A DNA stretch of 64,000 nucleotides, taken from NCBI RefSeq assembly GCF_041022165.1, contig NZ_CP163302.1, forward strand, positions 1,488,001-1,552,000, written 5' to 3'. A program made the position numbers and the translations under genes. Below are positions 1-8,777 of the stretch, one piece after another. The notes beneath the pieces were generated by a model. The model was given only the letters and a program-made list of their open reading frames with translations, had not been told where the DNA came from and made no database searches. The first letter of the stretch is position 1, and each line of letters opens with the position of its first letter. The stretch comes from Sinomonas sp. P10A9 (GTDB lineage: Bacteria > Actinomycetota > Actinomycetes > Actinomycetales > Micrococcaceae).

Positions 1-1292
1 GCTCGGCGGTGCTGACCGACGTGGTCCCCTCCAAGACCCTCATCGCCACCGCAGACCTCATGACCCGCGTCGAGGAGGCCTCTTCGGCGCTGGGCCTGCG
101 CCTCGCCTCGGAGGGGGGCGGACCGCTCCAGCGCTCCGACCTCCACGCCGACCTCCGCATCGTCAATGACCGGCTGCTCGGGCTCGCGAGGCAGCAGTCC
201 GAAGACATCCGGGCGGGGCTGGCGGCCCAGGGCGTGCGGATCGTCATGGGCTCCGGTCGGCTCGTCGACGGCAGCGTGATCGAGGCCACGACGGTGGACG
301 GCGTCGAGCGCATCGAGTCCGATGCCGTGATCCTCGCCGTGGGCGCACACCCCCGGGAACTGCCTACGGCCCGCCCCGACGGCGAGCGCATCCTCAACTG
401 GGCCCAGATCTACAGCCTCGAGGAGATCCCCGAGGAACTCATCGTGGTGGGCTCGGGCGTGACCGGCGCCGAGTTCGCCTCGGCGTACAACGGCCTCGGC
501 TCCAACGTCACCCTCATCTCGTCCCGCGACCGGGTCCTCCCCGGCTCCGACACGAACGGGGCCGAGGTGCTCGAGAAGGTCTTCGCCCGCCGCGGCGTCC
601 GCGTCCTGTCCCGGTCCCGCGCTGAGGCGGTCGAGCGGACCGGCGACGGCGTGGCCGTGACCCTCGGCGACGGCACCAAGGTGACGGGCACCCACTGCCT
701 CCTGTGCGTGGGATCCATCCCCAACACCGACGGGATCGGCCTCGCGCAGGCCGGCGTTGCGGTCACCGAGAGCGGCCACATCAAGGTCGACGGCGTCTCC
801 CGCACCACCGCGACCAACGTCTACGCCGCGGGGGACTGCACGGGTGTCCTGGCGCTGGCCTCGGTGGCCGCGATGCAGGGCCGCATCGCCGTAGCGCACA
901 TCCTCGGCGACCAGGTCACCCCGCTCAACCTCAACCACGTCGCGTCCAACATCTTCACCTCGCCCGAGATCGCCTCGGTGGGCGTCTCGGAGGAGGATGT
1001 CACGAGCGGTCGGGTCGCCGGCGACGTCGTGATGCTGCGGCTCAAGAGCAACCCTCGGGCCAAAATGCGCAACACGACAGACGGCTTCATCAAGGTCATC
1101 TCGCGCAAGGGCTCGGGGACGCTCATCGGCGCGGTGGTCATGGGCTCGAACGCCTCGGAGCTCATCTTCGGGCTCGCGATGGCCGTCGAGCAGAAGCTCC
1201 ATGTGGACGACGTGGCGAACACCTACGCCGTGTACCCGTCCCTGACCGGTTCGATCGCCGAGGCCGCCCGCCGCCTGCACGTGCACATGTAG
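1..1292 (+). CDS. lpdA: LpdA-type NAD(P)H:quinone oxidoreductase (flavoprotein disulfide reductase family), 5' end missing
   Basis: The gene enters from the left edge. The frame is open from base 3 and the residues around base 9 match the interior of actinobacterial LpdA proteins, so the GTG at 9 is not the start; the N-terminal FAD-binding Rossmann motif is outside the window. Visible are the VPSKT loop (24-38), the NAD(P)-binding motif GSGVTGAEF near 450, the second FAD motif YAAGDCTG near 830 and the C-terminal dimerisation domain with YPSLTGS. The Cys that usually precedes PSK is Val, so no redox-active dithiol remains. Mycobacterial LpdA, the nearest relative I recognise, reduces quinones rather than lipoamide; the same role is inferred here. 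Confidence 0.85.
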   Translation, partial: SAVLTDVVPSKTLIATADLMTRVEEASSALGLRLASEGGGPLQRSDLHADLRIVNDRLLGLARQQSEDIRAGLAAQGVRIVMGSGRLVDGSVIEATTVDGVERIESDAVILAVGAHPRELPTARPDGERILNWAQIYSLEEIPEELIVVGSGVTGAEFASAYNGLGSNVTLISSRDRVLPGSDTNGAEVLEKVFARRGVRVLSRSRAEAVERTGDGVAVTLGDGTKVTGTHCLLCVGSIPNTDGIGLAQAGVAVTESGHIKVDGVSRTTATNVYAAGDCTGVLALASVAAMQGRIAVAHILGDQVTPLNLNHVASNIFTSPEIASVGVSEEDVTSGRVAGDVVMLRLKSNPRAKMRNTTDGFIKVISRKGSGTLIGAVVMGSNASELIFGLAMAVEQKLHVDDVANTYAVYPSLTGSIAEAARRLHVHM

Positions 1293-1366
1293 CAGAGGCC
1301 CTCCACGGAGGTCTTCGGGTCCGTGGTCCCTTGAGGACTGTCGGTGGTGCGCGGGACGATGGCGGC

Positions 1367-1888
1367 ATGGCACACACCGATGATGGACACGCGCACTCCC
1401 ACTCCCACGCGCATTCGCACAGCGCGTTCGACAACGACAAGGATGCCCTGGCAGCCATCGAGGAGCACCACACCCACATGCTGCACCGGGTGACGGCGCT
1501 GTCCGATGCCCTGATCGCCGCCGTCGCCGGGGGAGACGGCGGCACCGCGTACGACGAGCATGCCAACCTCGTTGCCTGGTGCGAGGACGAGCTCATTCCG
1601 CACGCCGTGGCCGAGGAAGGGCCGCTGTACGGCCCGGCGCGAGAGACGCCGGAGGGCCGGCTCCTGGTGGAGGGCATGCTCCTGGACCACCGGACGATCA
1701 TCGGCCTCGTCGAGGAGCTCCGGCCCGCCGAGGGTGCGCGGGCTGCTGCGCTGGGCCTCGTGATCACCCGTGCGTTCGCGCTCCACCTCCGCAAGGAGAA
1801 CGAGCTGCTCTTCCCCTACATCGCGCGGAACCCGGACCTCTCGCTCGCCAAGGCGGTGGCTGGGCTCGAGGAGGTCGTCGGGCAGTAG
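1367..1888 (+). CDS. Hemerythrin-like (HHE) cation-binding protein
   Basis: A 173-residue protein. It starts with a His-rich tail (alternating His/Ser, about residues 8-20), followed by a four-helix HHE-type domain whose helices carry the expected metal ligands: an EEHHTHM stretch near residue 30, HANLVAWCEDE near 65, LDHR near 107 and HLRKENELLFP near 140. Hemerythrin-like domains bind a di-iron centre and sense or carry O2, NO or iron; which applies here cannot be read from the sequence. The ATG at 1367 was chosen because the frame upstream is only the shadow of the preceding gene. The His-rich tail could bind extra metal. It follows the lpdA-like gene by 74 bases on the same strand. Confidence 0.8.
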   Translation: MAHTDDGHAHSHSHAHSHSAFDNDKDALAAIEEHHTHMLHRVTALSDALIAAVAGGDGGTAYDEHANLVAWCEDELIPHAVAEEGPLYGPARETPEGRLLVEGMLLDHRTIIGLVEELRPAEGARAAALGLVITRAFALHLRKENELLFPYIARNPDLSLAKAVAGLEEVVGQ

Positions 1889-1993
1889 GCCCGTGGCCCC
1901 CTCGGATTGAGACGCACGGAGTTTCGGCCCATATCCGCCCTCTGAGCTACCGTGGCCTCCGTCACAGGCAAGGTCGCAGCGCGAGGAGGGACC

Positions 1994-3295
1994 ATGACCA
2001 AGACCGCAGAGGAACTCGCCAGCGGCGAGGGCGCCGGCGTCGGTGGAGGCTCAGCGGCGGAGGGCACAGTGCGTCTGCGCGGGCAGGGGCTGCTTGCGGC
2101 GGCGTCGTTCTCTGCCGTCGCCGCCGGCTTCATCGCCGTGTCGATTTCGTACGCGGGGCCCATGGTCGTGGTCCTGCAGGCCGCCCAGGCCGCGCACCTC
2201 AGCGCCGAGCTGACCGCGTCGTGGGTGAGCTCGATTGCGATCGCGAGCGGGATCACGTGTGTCGTCCTGAGCCTGCTCACGCGGCAGCCCGTCGTCGTGG
2301 CCTGGTCCGTGCCGGGTGCGGCCCTCCTGCTCACTGCGCTCGGCCACTACTCGTACAGCGATGCCCTCGGCGCCTACATCGTCGCGGCGGCAATGGCGCT
2401 CGTACTCGGCGTGACCGGCCTGTTCGGGAAGATCCTTGATGCGGTCCCCAAGCCCGTGGTGGCGGCCGTGCTGGCGGGAGTCCTGCTGCCGTTCGTGCTC
2501 AAGGCGAGCGGCGCCGTCGTCGATGCTCCGCTCGTGGCCGGCGGGCTCGTCCTCGCGTTCCTCGCCGGGCGTCGGTTCGCGCCGCGCTACGCCGTCCTCG
2601 TGGCGCTCGCGGCCGGCGTCGTGCTTGCTTCGGCGACGGGCGGCATCGCTGCGCCGAGTGTCGCGTGGGACTTCGCCGGTCCCGTCTGGACCACCCCGAC
2701 GTTCGGCGCGCCGGCCATTGTCGGCATCTCGGTGCCGCTGCTCGTCGTGACGATGGCCGGTCAGAATGCGCCGGGGCTGGCGATGATGCGCCAGCTCGGG
2801 TACAGCGCCGGGGACCGGCTCATGATCGGCGGCGCGTCCCTCGCCTGGCTCGTCTCGGCACCCTTCGGCTCGCACGGGATCAACCTCGCGGCCATCACGG
2901 CAGGGATCTGCGCGGGCCGCGAGGCGCACCGGGACCCCTCCCGGCGCTACGTGGCCGGCGTCTCGTGCGGGGTCTTCTACATCCTGTTCGGGCTGTTCAG
3001 CACGGCGGCCGTGGCGCTCGTCGCCGCGGTGCCGGCCGCGCTCCTGACCGTCTTGGCGGGCGTCGCCCTCCTCGGGGCGACCCAGGGCGCGATCATCGAC
3101 GCCGTGACCCACTCGCGCGACGGCGCCGCGGGGCCCCACTCGATCGAGGCTGCGGTGATCACGCTCGTGGTCACGGCCTCAGGAGTCAGCGCGTTCGGCA
3201 TTGTGGCGCCCTTCTGGGGGCTCCTGGCCGGGGCGGCAGCGTACGTCCTGCTCGGTGCACTCAGGCCGCGACGGCCGCGAAGTGCCGTTCGATGA
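1994..3295 (+). CDS. benE: BenE family benzoate/H+ symporter-like transporter
   Basis: An integral membrane protein of 433 residues with about 12 hydrophobic segments. The loop APFGSHGINLAAITA (near residue 300) is the signature I associate with the BenE/YdcO family of aromatic-acid:proton symporters. The ATG at 1994 is preceded by GCGAGGAGGGACC, a strong ribosome binding site; the in-frame GTG at 1952 has none. No benzoate catabolic genes are nearby, so the substrate is unproven. The 3' end overlaps the convergent nitrate electron-transfer gene by about 35 bases. Confidence 0.82.
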   Translation: MTKTAEELASGEGAGVGGGSAAEGTVRLRGQGLLAAASFSAVAAGFIAVSISYAGPMVVVLQAAQAAHLSAELTASWVSSIAIASGITCVVLSLLTRQPVVVAWSVPGAALLLTALGHYSYSDALGAYIVAAAMALVLGVTGLFGKILDAVPKPVVAAVLAGVLLPFVLKASGAVVDAPLVAGGLVLAFLAGRRFAPRYAVLVALAAGVVLASATGGIAAPSVAWDFAGPVWTTPTFGAPAIVGISVPLLVVTMAGQNAPGLAMMRQLGYSAGDRLMIGGASLAWLVSAPFGSHGINLAAITAGICAGREAHRDPSRRYVAGVSCGVFYILFGLFSTAAVALVAAVPAALLTVLAGVALLGATQGAIIDAVTHSRDGAAGPHSIEAAVITLVVTASGVSAFGIVAPFWGLLAGAAAYVLLGALRPRRPRSAVR

Positions 3296-4832
3296 GCTCG
3301 CGCACGTCGTCGCGGCAGCCGCCGCAGCCGGTTCCCGCACGCGTTGCGCCCGAGACCTCCTCGGTCGTGGCGCACCCTCCGGCAACGGCCTGCTCCACCG
3401 TCCCGCGGCTCACGCCCGCGCAGCGGCACAGCGTGGACTCCGGGCCCGCCGCGGCCGCGATGCCGGGCAGCCCGGCGCCCACCGTCGCCTCGGGGCCGTC
3501 CAGGCGCAGGATCACCGAGCGGTCTGCCGGGAGCTCGGCCCCCGACTCGTACAGGAGCGTGAGCTCGGCGGCGGCGCGGGGCATGCCCAGTGCCACGAAC
3601 CCCGCGAGGACGCCGGACCGGGTGGCCATCTTGACGTAGGCGCCGTGCTCGGGGTCGGACCACACTGAGACGCTCAGCGGCGCGGGGCCTCCCTCGCCGA
3701 CGGCGTGGTCGAGCGCGAAGGCGTCGAGGGGATCGGCCGTGACGTCCCCGGCAGTGGCCAGGTTCACCCCCCGGGCCTTGAGGAGGATGACGCTGGGCCC
3801 CTCGGCCGCGAGCGGGGCGGGCGCCGGCGCGCAGAGGAGTTCGTGGCCGAACCGGGCCGCGAGCCACTCGGCCTGGCGCCACCCGGGGCCGATGAGACCG
3901 CTCGGGGCGGTCTCGCCCGGCTGCGCGCAGTCGCCGATCGCGAACACGTGCTCGGTGTGCAGCGCACCGAGGCCTGCGTCGACGAGGACACCGGGGCCGA
4001 CGGCGAGTCCGGCGCCCTCGGCGAGCTCCGTCCGGGGCCTCGCCCCGCAGGCGAGGAGCAGCAGGTCCCCGTCGACCGCAGACCCATCCTCGAGCAGGAG
4101 GGCGCGGAACGATCCGTCCGGCCCGGTCTCGAGCCCCGTCGACCGGGCGTTGCCCGCCACGCGGATCCCCCGGCGGCGCAGGACCGCGGCAAGGGTTGCT
4201 CCGCCGAGCCCGTCGATCGAGCGGCCGAGCGGCCGGTCGCCGTGGTGGACCACCGTCACCGTGGCCCCCTCCTCGCTCGCGGCGAGTGCGGCCTCGAGGC
4301 CCAGGACACCGCCGCCGAGGACCACGATCCGCCCGCGCGCCTCGACCGCCGCAGCCAGCCGGGCGGCGTCGTGCGTGTCGCGGAGCGCCGTGACGCCCGG
4401 CGGAAGGACCGGGTGGAGCGGATCCGGGTTGAGGCCGGTCAGGTTGGGCACGACGGCGCGCGCGCCCGTCGCGAGGACCACGCGGTCATACGGGATCGTC
4501 TCCCCGCTGGCCAGATGGACGAGCCTGCGGGAGCGGTCGAGGCGCACCGCGCGGGTTCCGACGAGGACGCGCACGTTCTCCGCCGCGAGCTGGTCCGCGT
4601 CGGCGAGGCCCATGAGGCCCAGATGCGTCCTGCCGACGCCGAGGTCCGCGACGAGGACCCGGTTGTAGGCGGCGTGCTCCTCGTCGCCGACCACGGTGAC
4701 CTCGACGGCTCCCGCGGTCGCCGCGGGGAGCATCTCGTCCACGAACCGGGCGGCGACGGGTCCGAAGCCCACGACGACGATGCGCGGCGGGCGGCCCGAG
4801 GGCTCGGCGCGCTGGGGGAGCGGGCTGGTCAC
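3261..4832 (-). CDS. Assimilatory nitrate reductase electron-transfer subunit (FAD/NAD(P)-binding, C-terminal [2Fe-2S])
   Basis: A 523-residue flavoprotein that probably passes NAD(P)H electrons to the nitrate reductase encoded just upstream. An N-terminal dinucleotide-binding motif VVGFGP (about residues 20-25) is followed by a second NAD(P)-binding glycine cluster VVLGGGVLGLE (near 170) and an FAD motif ending FAIGDC (near 300). The C-terminus is a BFD-like [2Fe-2S] domain with ligands C469, C471, C503 and C506. The GTG start overlaps the nasA stop as GTGA, so the two are translationally coupled. The same architecture is known from NasB/NirB N-terminal regions; there is no sirohaem domain, so nitrite reductase must be encoded elsewhere. 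Confidence 0.85.
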   Translation of the reverse strand: MTSPLPQRAEPSGRPPRIVVVGFGPVAARFVDEMLPAATAGAVEVTVVGDEEHAAYNRVLVADLGVGRTHLGLMGLADADQLAAENVRVLVGTRAVRLDRSRRLVHLASGETIPYDRVVLATGARAVVPNLTGLNPDPLHPVLPPGVTALRDTHDAARLAAAVEARGRIVVLGGGVLGLEAALAASEEGATVTVVHHGDRPLGRSIDGLGGATLAAVLRRRGIRVAGNARSTGLETGPDGSFRALLLEDGSAVDGDLLLLACGARPRTELAEGAGLAVGPGVLVDAGLGALHTEHVFAIGDCAQPGETAPSGLIGPGWRQAEWLAARFGHELLCAPAPAPLAAEGPSVILLKARGVNLATAGDVTADPLDAFALDHAVGEGGPAPLSVSVWSDPEHGAYVKMATRSGVLAGFVALGMPRAAAELTLLYESGAELPADRSVILRLDGPEATVGAGLPGIAAAAGPESTLCRCAGVSRGTVEQAVAGGCATTEEVSGATRAGTGCGGCRDDVRELIERHFAAVAA

Positions 4833-7072
4833 GGTGTCTCCTGGAGGTCGGGCGCTGCGGCGAGGGTGGGGCGCGCCGCGGGGACGAAGACGGTGCCCTG
4901 GACCGGCGCCCGCTCGACGATCACGTGGGTCGTCTTGAACTCGGGCATGCCGGAGATGGGGTCGGTGCGGGCCTCGGTGACGCGGTTGGCCGCGGCGGAA
5001 CCGGGGAAGTGGAACGGAAGGAAGACCGTGTCCGGGCGGACGCTGAGGGAGAGCTCGGCGCGGACCAGGACCGCAGGGCCCGCCGACGAAGCCCGCGCAG
5101 CCGCGGCCTCACCGGAACGCCGGACCCGCACCCAGTCGCCGTCCGCGATCCCGAGCCCCGAGGCCGCTGCGGGATGCAGCGAGAGCCGGCCCTCGGGCTG
5201 GGCGGCCGAGAGGGAGGCGACCCGGCGGGTCTGCGTGCCGGACTGGTACTGCTCGAGCACTCGGCCGGTCGCGAGCACGAGCTCGCCGCGCCCGGACGGA
5301 CGCACGGGGGCGGCGGCCCGGACGGCGACGAGCCGCGCACGGCCGTCGGCGTGCGCGAAGCGCTCGGCGAAGAGCCGCGGGGTCCCCGCCGAGGGGAGCC
5401 CGTCCGGTCCCTGGGGGCACGGCCAGTGCAGCGACTCTCCGGCGTCGAGCCGCTCGTAGGTGATCCCCGAGTAGTCGGCGGGCCCACCCGCCGAGGCGGC
5501 GCGCAGTTCCTCGAACACCTCGCGTGGGTCTTCGGGGAAGGCTGACGGGGCGTCCAGGAGCGCCGCGAGCCGGTTGAGGATCCACAGCTCGGACCGGGCC
5601 CCGGCGGGAGGGCTGACGGCCCGCCGGCGCCGCAGCACGCGGCCCTCCAGATTCGTCATGGTGCCCTCCTCCTCGGCCCACTGCAGGACGGGCAGCACGA
5701 GGTCCGCCTCGAGGGCCGTCTCGGAGAGGAAGAAGTCGCTCACCACGAGGAAGTCGAGCGCCTGCAGCCCGCGGCGGACTGCGGTGGCGTCGGGGGCGGA
5801 GACCACGATGTTGGCACCGTGCACGAACAGGCACCGCACGCCGCCCGTCTGGCCCTCGGCCGCCGGCGCGCCCAGGGACGCGAGGAGCTCGACCGCCGGC
5901 AGCCCCGGGCCGGGGATGCTCGCCTCGGGGACGCCCCAGACGCGGGCGAGGTGCTCGCGCGCCGCGGGATCGGTGATCTTGCGGTAGCCGGGGAGCTGGT
6001 CCGCCTTCTGCCCGTGCTCGCGGCCGCCCTGGCCGTTGCCCTGGCCCGTGAGCGTGCCGTAGCCGCCGCGCGCCGAGCCGGGCAGGCCGAGCAGGAGGGC
6101 GAGGTTGATCGCAGCGGTCGCCGTGTCCGTGCCGTCCGCGTGCTGCTCGATGCCGCGGCCCGTGAGGATGTAGCACGAGCCGGTGCGGGCCGAGTGCGCG
6201 AGGCGTGCGGCCGTCTCGCGGAGGAGGGCCGCGGGGACGCCGGTGGCCGCCTGCACGCGCTCGGGCCACCATGGCGCCACCGAGCGGATCAGGTCCTCCA
6301 TGCCCTCCGTGCGCTCGGTGAGGTAGCCGCGGGCGGCGTGGCCGCCGTTGATGACCACGTGCGCGAGCCCGAGGAGCAGGATGAGGTCCGTGTGGGGGGC
6401 GGGCTGGAGGTGGAGCCCGGCGCCGTCGGCCGTGAGCGCCGCTGTCGCGGAGCGGCGGGGGTCGACGACGATGAGACCGCCGGCATCCCGCGCGCCGGCG
6501 AGGTGCTGCACGAACGGAGGCATGGTTTCCGCCACGTTGGAGCCCAGCAGGAGGACCGTGTCCGCACCGGCGAGGTCCGCGACGGGGAACGGCAGCCCGC
6601 GGTCGAGTCCGAACGCGCGGTTCGCTGCCGCCGCGGCGGAGGACATGCAGAACCGGCCGTTGTAGTCGATGCGCGAGGTGCCCAGCGCGACGCGGGCGAA
6701 TTTGCCCAGCAGGTACGCCTTCTCGTTCGTGAGGCCCCCGCCTCCGAACACGCCGACCGCGTCCTTCCCGTACCGGTCCTGTGCCGTCCGCACCTCCGCG
6801 GCAATCCTCGTCAGTGCCACGTCCCAGCTCACCGGGCGGAGCTCGCCGTCGTCCGAGCGGAGGAGCGGCTCGGTGAGGCGCTCGGGGTGGCCGAGCAGCT
6901 CGGCGGCCGTCCAGCCCTTGCGGCACAGCCCGCCGCGGTTGGTCGGGAACTCGCGCCCTGCCACCTCAGGTGCGGCCGCTGCCGGGCCCGTGGGTGGGCC
7001 CTGCGGCGCCGCCACCACGGACATCGCGCACTGGAGCGCACAGTAGGGGCAGTGCGTGGCCGTCACCGTCAC
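4829..7072 (-). CDS. nasA: Assimilatory nitrate reductase catalytic subunit (molybdopterin oxidoreductase)
   Basis: Cytoplasmic Mo-bisPGD enzyme reducing nitrate to nitrite, 747 residues. The N-terminal [4Fe-4S] site is visible as C8, C11, C15 and C50 (HCPYCALQC, then GGLCRKGW). C142 in NGRFCMSSA is in the position of the Mo-ligating Cys of this family. A C-terminal molydopterin-dinucleotide domain closes the protein (RPDTVFLPFHF). The GTG at 7072 was chosen because it lies just before the first cluster Cys and overlaps the transporter stop as GTGA; the frame stays open far upstream, but that part is the shadow of the transporter gene. It is the middle gene of a three-gene operon for uptake and reduction of nitrate. 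Confidence 0.9.
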   Translation of the reverse strand: MTVTATHCPYCALQCAMSVVAAPQGPPTGPAAAAPEVAGREFPTNRGGLCRKGWTAAELLGHPERLTEPLLRSDDGELRPVSWDVALTRIAAEVRTAQDRYGKDAVGVFGGGGLTNEKAYLLGKFARVALGTSRIDYNGRFCMSSAAAAANRAFGLDRGLPFPVADLAGADTVLLLGSNVAETMPPFVQHLAGARDAGGLIVVDPRRSATAALTADGAGLHLQPAPHTDLILLLGLAHVVINGGHAARGYLTERTEGMEDLIRSVAPWWPERVQAATGVPAALLRETAARLAHSARTGSCYILTGRGIEQHADGTDTATAAINLALLLGLPGSARGGYGTLTGQGNGQGGREHGQKADQLPGYRKITDPAAREHLARVWGVPEASIPGPGLPAVELLASLGAPAAEGQTGGVRCLFVHGANIVVSAPDATAVRRGLQALDFLVVSDFFLSETALEADLVLPVLQWAEEEGTMTNLEGRVLRRRRAVSPPAGARSELWILNRLAALLDAPSAFPEDPREVFEELRAASAGGPADYSGITYERLDAGESLHWPCPQGPDGLPSAGTPRLFAERFAHADGRARLVAVRAAAPVRPSGRGELVLATGRVLEQYQSGTQTRRVASLSAAQPEGRLSLHPAAASGLGIADGDWVRVRRSGEAAAARASSAGPAVLVRAELSLSVRPDTVFLPFHFPGSAAANRVTEARTDPISGMPEFKTTHVIVERAPVQGTVFVPAARPTLAAAPDLQETP

Positions 7073-8505
7073 ACCCCTGCCCGTGCGGCGCGTGCGCCGC
7101 GTCGCAGGTAGCAGGCCCACGAGACCGCGAGCATGAGCACGTAGGCGCCCACGAACCCGAAGAAGGCGGGGACGTAGGAGCCCGTCGAGCTGCTCGAGGC
7201 GCCCAGTACCTGCGGGATGACGAACCCGCCGTAGGCGCCGATCGCCGAAATGAGTCCGAGGGCGGCGGATGCGAGCCGGGCAGTGTACGACGGCGCGGTG
7301 CCGGCGCGCGCGGCGCGGCTGGAGGTCGCGAAGATGGCCGGGATCATGCGGTACGTCGAGCCGTTGCCGATGCCGCTTGCCGCGAAGAGCACCAGGAAGA
7401 GACCGAGGAAGAGCCAGAAGCTCTTGAGCGGCAGCGTGGCGATGACCGCGAGCGTCGTCAGCGCCATGGCCGCGAACGAGGCGACCGTGATCCGTGCGCC
7501 GCCGAAGCGGTCGGCGAGCCTGCCGCCGTAGGGCCGGGCGAGCGAGCCGACGAGCGGGCCGAGGAAGGCGAGCGAGAGGGCCACGGGGACGCTCGCTGCG
7601 TGGAGTGTGAAGGTCGAGTAGGCAGGGAAGATGTCGTGGATGAGCTTCGGGAAGACTCCGCCGAACCCGATGAATGAACCGAACGTGCCGACATACAGGA
7701 ACGCGATGACCCACAGGTGCGGTTCCCTCAGCGCGGCGAGCGAGCCCGCGACGTCGCCCTTCGCATGGGAGAGGTTGTCCATGTTCCGCCACGCGCCGAA
7801 GGCCGCGACGAGGATCAGCGGGATCCACATGAGGCCCGCCACGGCGAGGGTTGCGCCGTGCGCGCCGGTGAGGAGGGCTGCAGTGAGGCCCACCGCGACC
7901 GGGACGGCCAGCTGTGCGACCGCCGCCCCGAGGTTGCCGCCCGCCGCGTTGAGGCCGAGCGCCCACCCCTTCTCCTTCGCGGGGAAGAAGAACGTGATGT
8001 TGGCCATCGAGCTCGCGAAGTTGCCCCCGCCGAACCCGGCCAGGCCCGCGACCGCGAGCATGAGCCAGAACGGCGTTGAGGCGTTCGAAACGCAGGCCGC
8101 GAGGCCGATCGCGGGGATCAGCAGGAGGAGCGCGGAGACGATGGTCCAGTTGCGGCCGCCGAAGCGGGAGACCATGAACGTGTAGGGGATGCGCAGGGTC
8201 GCGCCGACGAGGCTCGGCATGGAGAGCAGCCAGAACGTCTGGGCGGTGTCGAAGGCGAAGCCCGCAGCCGGGAGCTGGACGACGACGATCGACCACAGCT
8301 GCCACACCACGAACCCCAGGAACTCCGCGAAGACCGACCACCGCAGGTTGCGCCGGGCCACGGTGCGGCCCTCGCGCTCCCACTGGTGGGTGTCCTCGGG
8401 ATCCCAGTGCTCGATCCAACGGCCCTTGCGGACGTCGAGACGGAGCGAGGTTTCCCGGGTAGATGCGGGTGCGGCGTCGTGCGCCGTCTGGGATTCGGTG
8501 CTCAC
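7069..8505 (-). CDS. narK: NarK/NasA-type nitrate/nitrite MFS transporter
   Basis: A 478-residue major-facilitator protein with about 12 membrane segments. The N-terminal cytoplasmic part contains the DPEDTHQWEREG stretch typical of actinobacterial NarK proteins, and a nitrate-signature-like Gly-rich helix GLAGFGGGNFASSM lies near residue 160. The GTG at 8505 is preceded by GAGGAGGACCA, a strong ribosome binding site, and excludes an upstream ATG at 8598 that would run across the promoter. First gene of the nitrate assimilation operon; its stop overlaps the nasA start. Candidate regulatory sites lie 130-185 bases upstream. Confidence 0.88.
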   Translation of the reverse strand: MSTESQTAHDAAPASTRETSLRLDVRKGRWIEHWDPEDTHQWEREGRTVARRNLRWSVFAEFLGFVVWQLWSIVVVQLPAAGFAFDTAQTFWLLSMPSLVGATLRIPYTFMVSRFGGRNWTIVSALLLLIPAIGLAACVSNASTPFWLMLAVAGLAGFGGGNFASSMANITFFFPAKEKGWALGLNAAGGNLGAAVAQLAVPVAVGLTAALLTGAHGATLAVAGLMWIPLILVAAFGAWRNMDNLSHAKGDVAGSLAALREPHLWVIAFLYVGTFGSFIGFGGVFPKLIHDIFPAYSTFTLHAASVPVALSLAFLGPLVGSLARPYGGRLADRFGGARITVASFAAMALTTLAVIATLPLKSFWLFLGLFLVLFAASGIGNGSTYRMIPAIFATSSRAARAGTAPSYTARLASAALGLISAIGAYGGFVIPQVLGASSSSTGSYVPAFFGFVGAYVLMLAVSWACYLRRGARAARAGV

Positions 8506-8634
8506 TGGTCCTCCTCGGGAGCGGGGTCTGTGCTTGCCTTCCACGGTAGGAACGTGGCGTTTCGCGGAGCCGCGCCAGCCGTAAACAGGTTGTGACATCC
8601 ACCTCTCCGCGACCCGCGGGATCCCGTGAGGCGG

Positions 8635-8661
8635 GGGACCCCGCTGTTTCGCCGAGGTTTC
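8635..8661 (-). promoter_or_regulatory. Possible GlnR-type box upstream of the nitrate operon
   Basis: Read on the minus strand towards narK, GAAAC (8661-8657) is followed by GAAAC (8650-8646) and GTCCC (8639-8635), each exactly 11 bases apart. Actinobacterial GlnR recognises 11-bp-phased GTnAC/GAAAC units and commonly controls nitrate assimilation. Two perfect units and one weak unit are seen; binding is inferred. Confidence 0.4.
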
Positions 8662-8675
8662 GGCGTCTCACTATG

Positions 8676-8690
8676 CGGACAATTTGTCCG
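8676..8690. promoter_or_regulatory. Perfect palindrome CGGACAA-T-TTGTCCG, candidate operator
   Basis: Arms of seven bases around a single T, in the middle of the 272-base region between the divergent nitrate operon and the MHS symporter gene. The location suits a regulator of either gene. I cannot assign a regulator family. Confidence 0.5.
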
Positions 8691-8777
8691 TTGCTTGGAC
8701 GGGCCGGACGTAGGATGGCTTGTACTCAAACCCAGGGCCGAAAGTCAATCCTCGGTCCAGCATGTGAAAGCGAAATC

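Noticed and set aside
8581..8596. GTAAA-N6-GTGAC as an additional GlnR box near narK
   Set aside because: The units match the consensus poorly in either direction; the GAAAC pair at 8646-8661 is the better candidate.
7073..8671. Open frame continuous with nasA through the transporter gene (would give a 1280-residue protein)
   Set aside because: The extra part is Arg/Pro-rich shadow sequence of the NarK gene; the [4Fe-4S] N-terminus of nitrate reductase begins just after GTG 7072.
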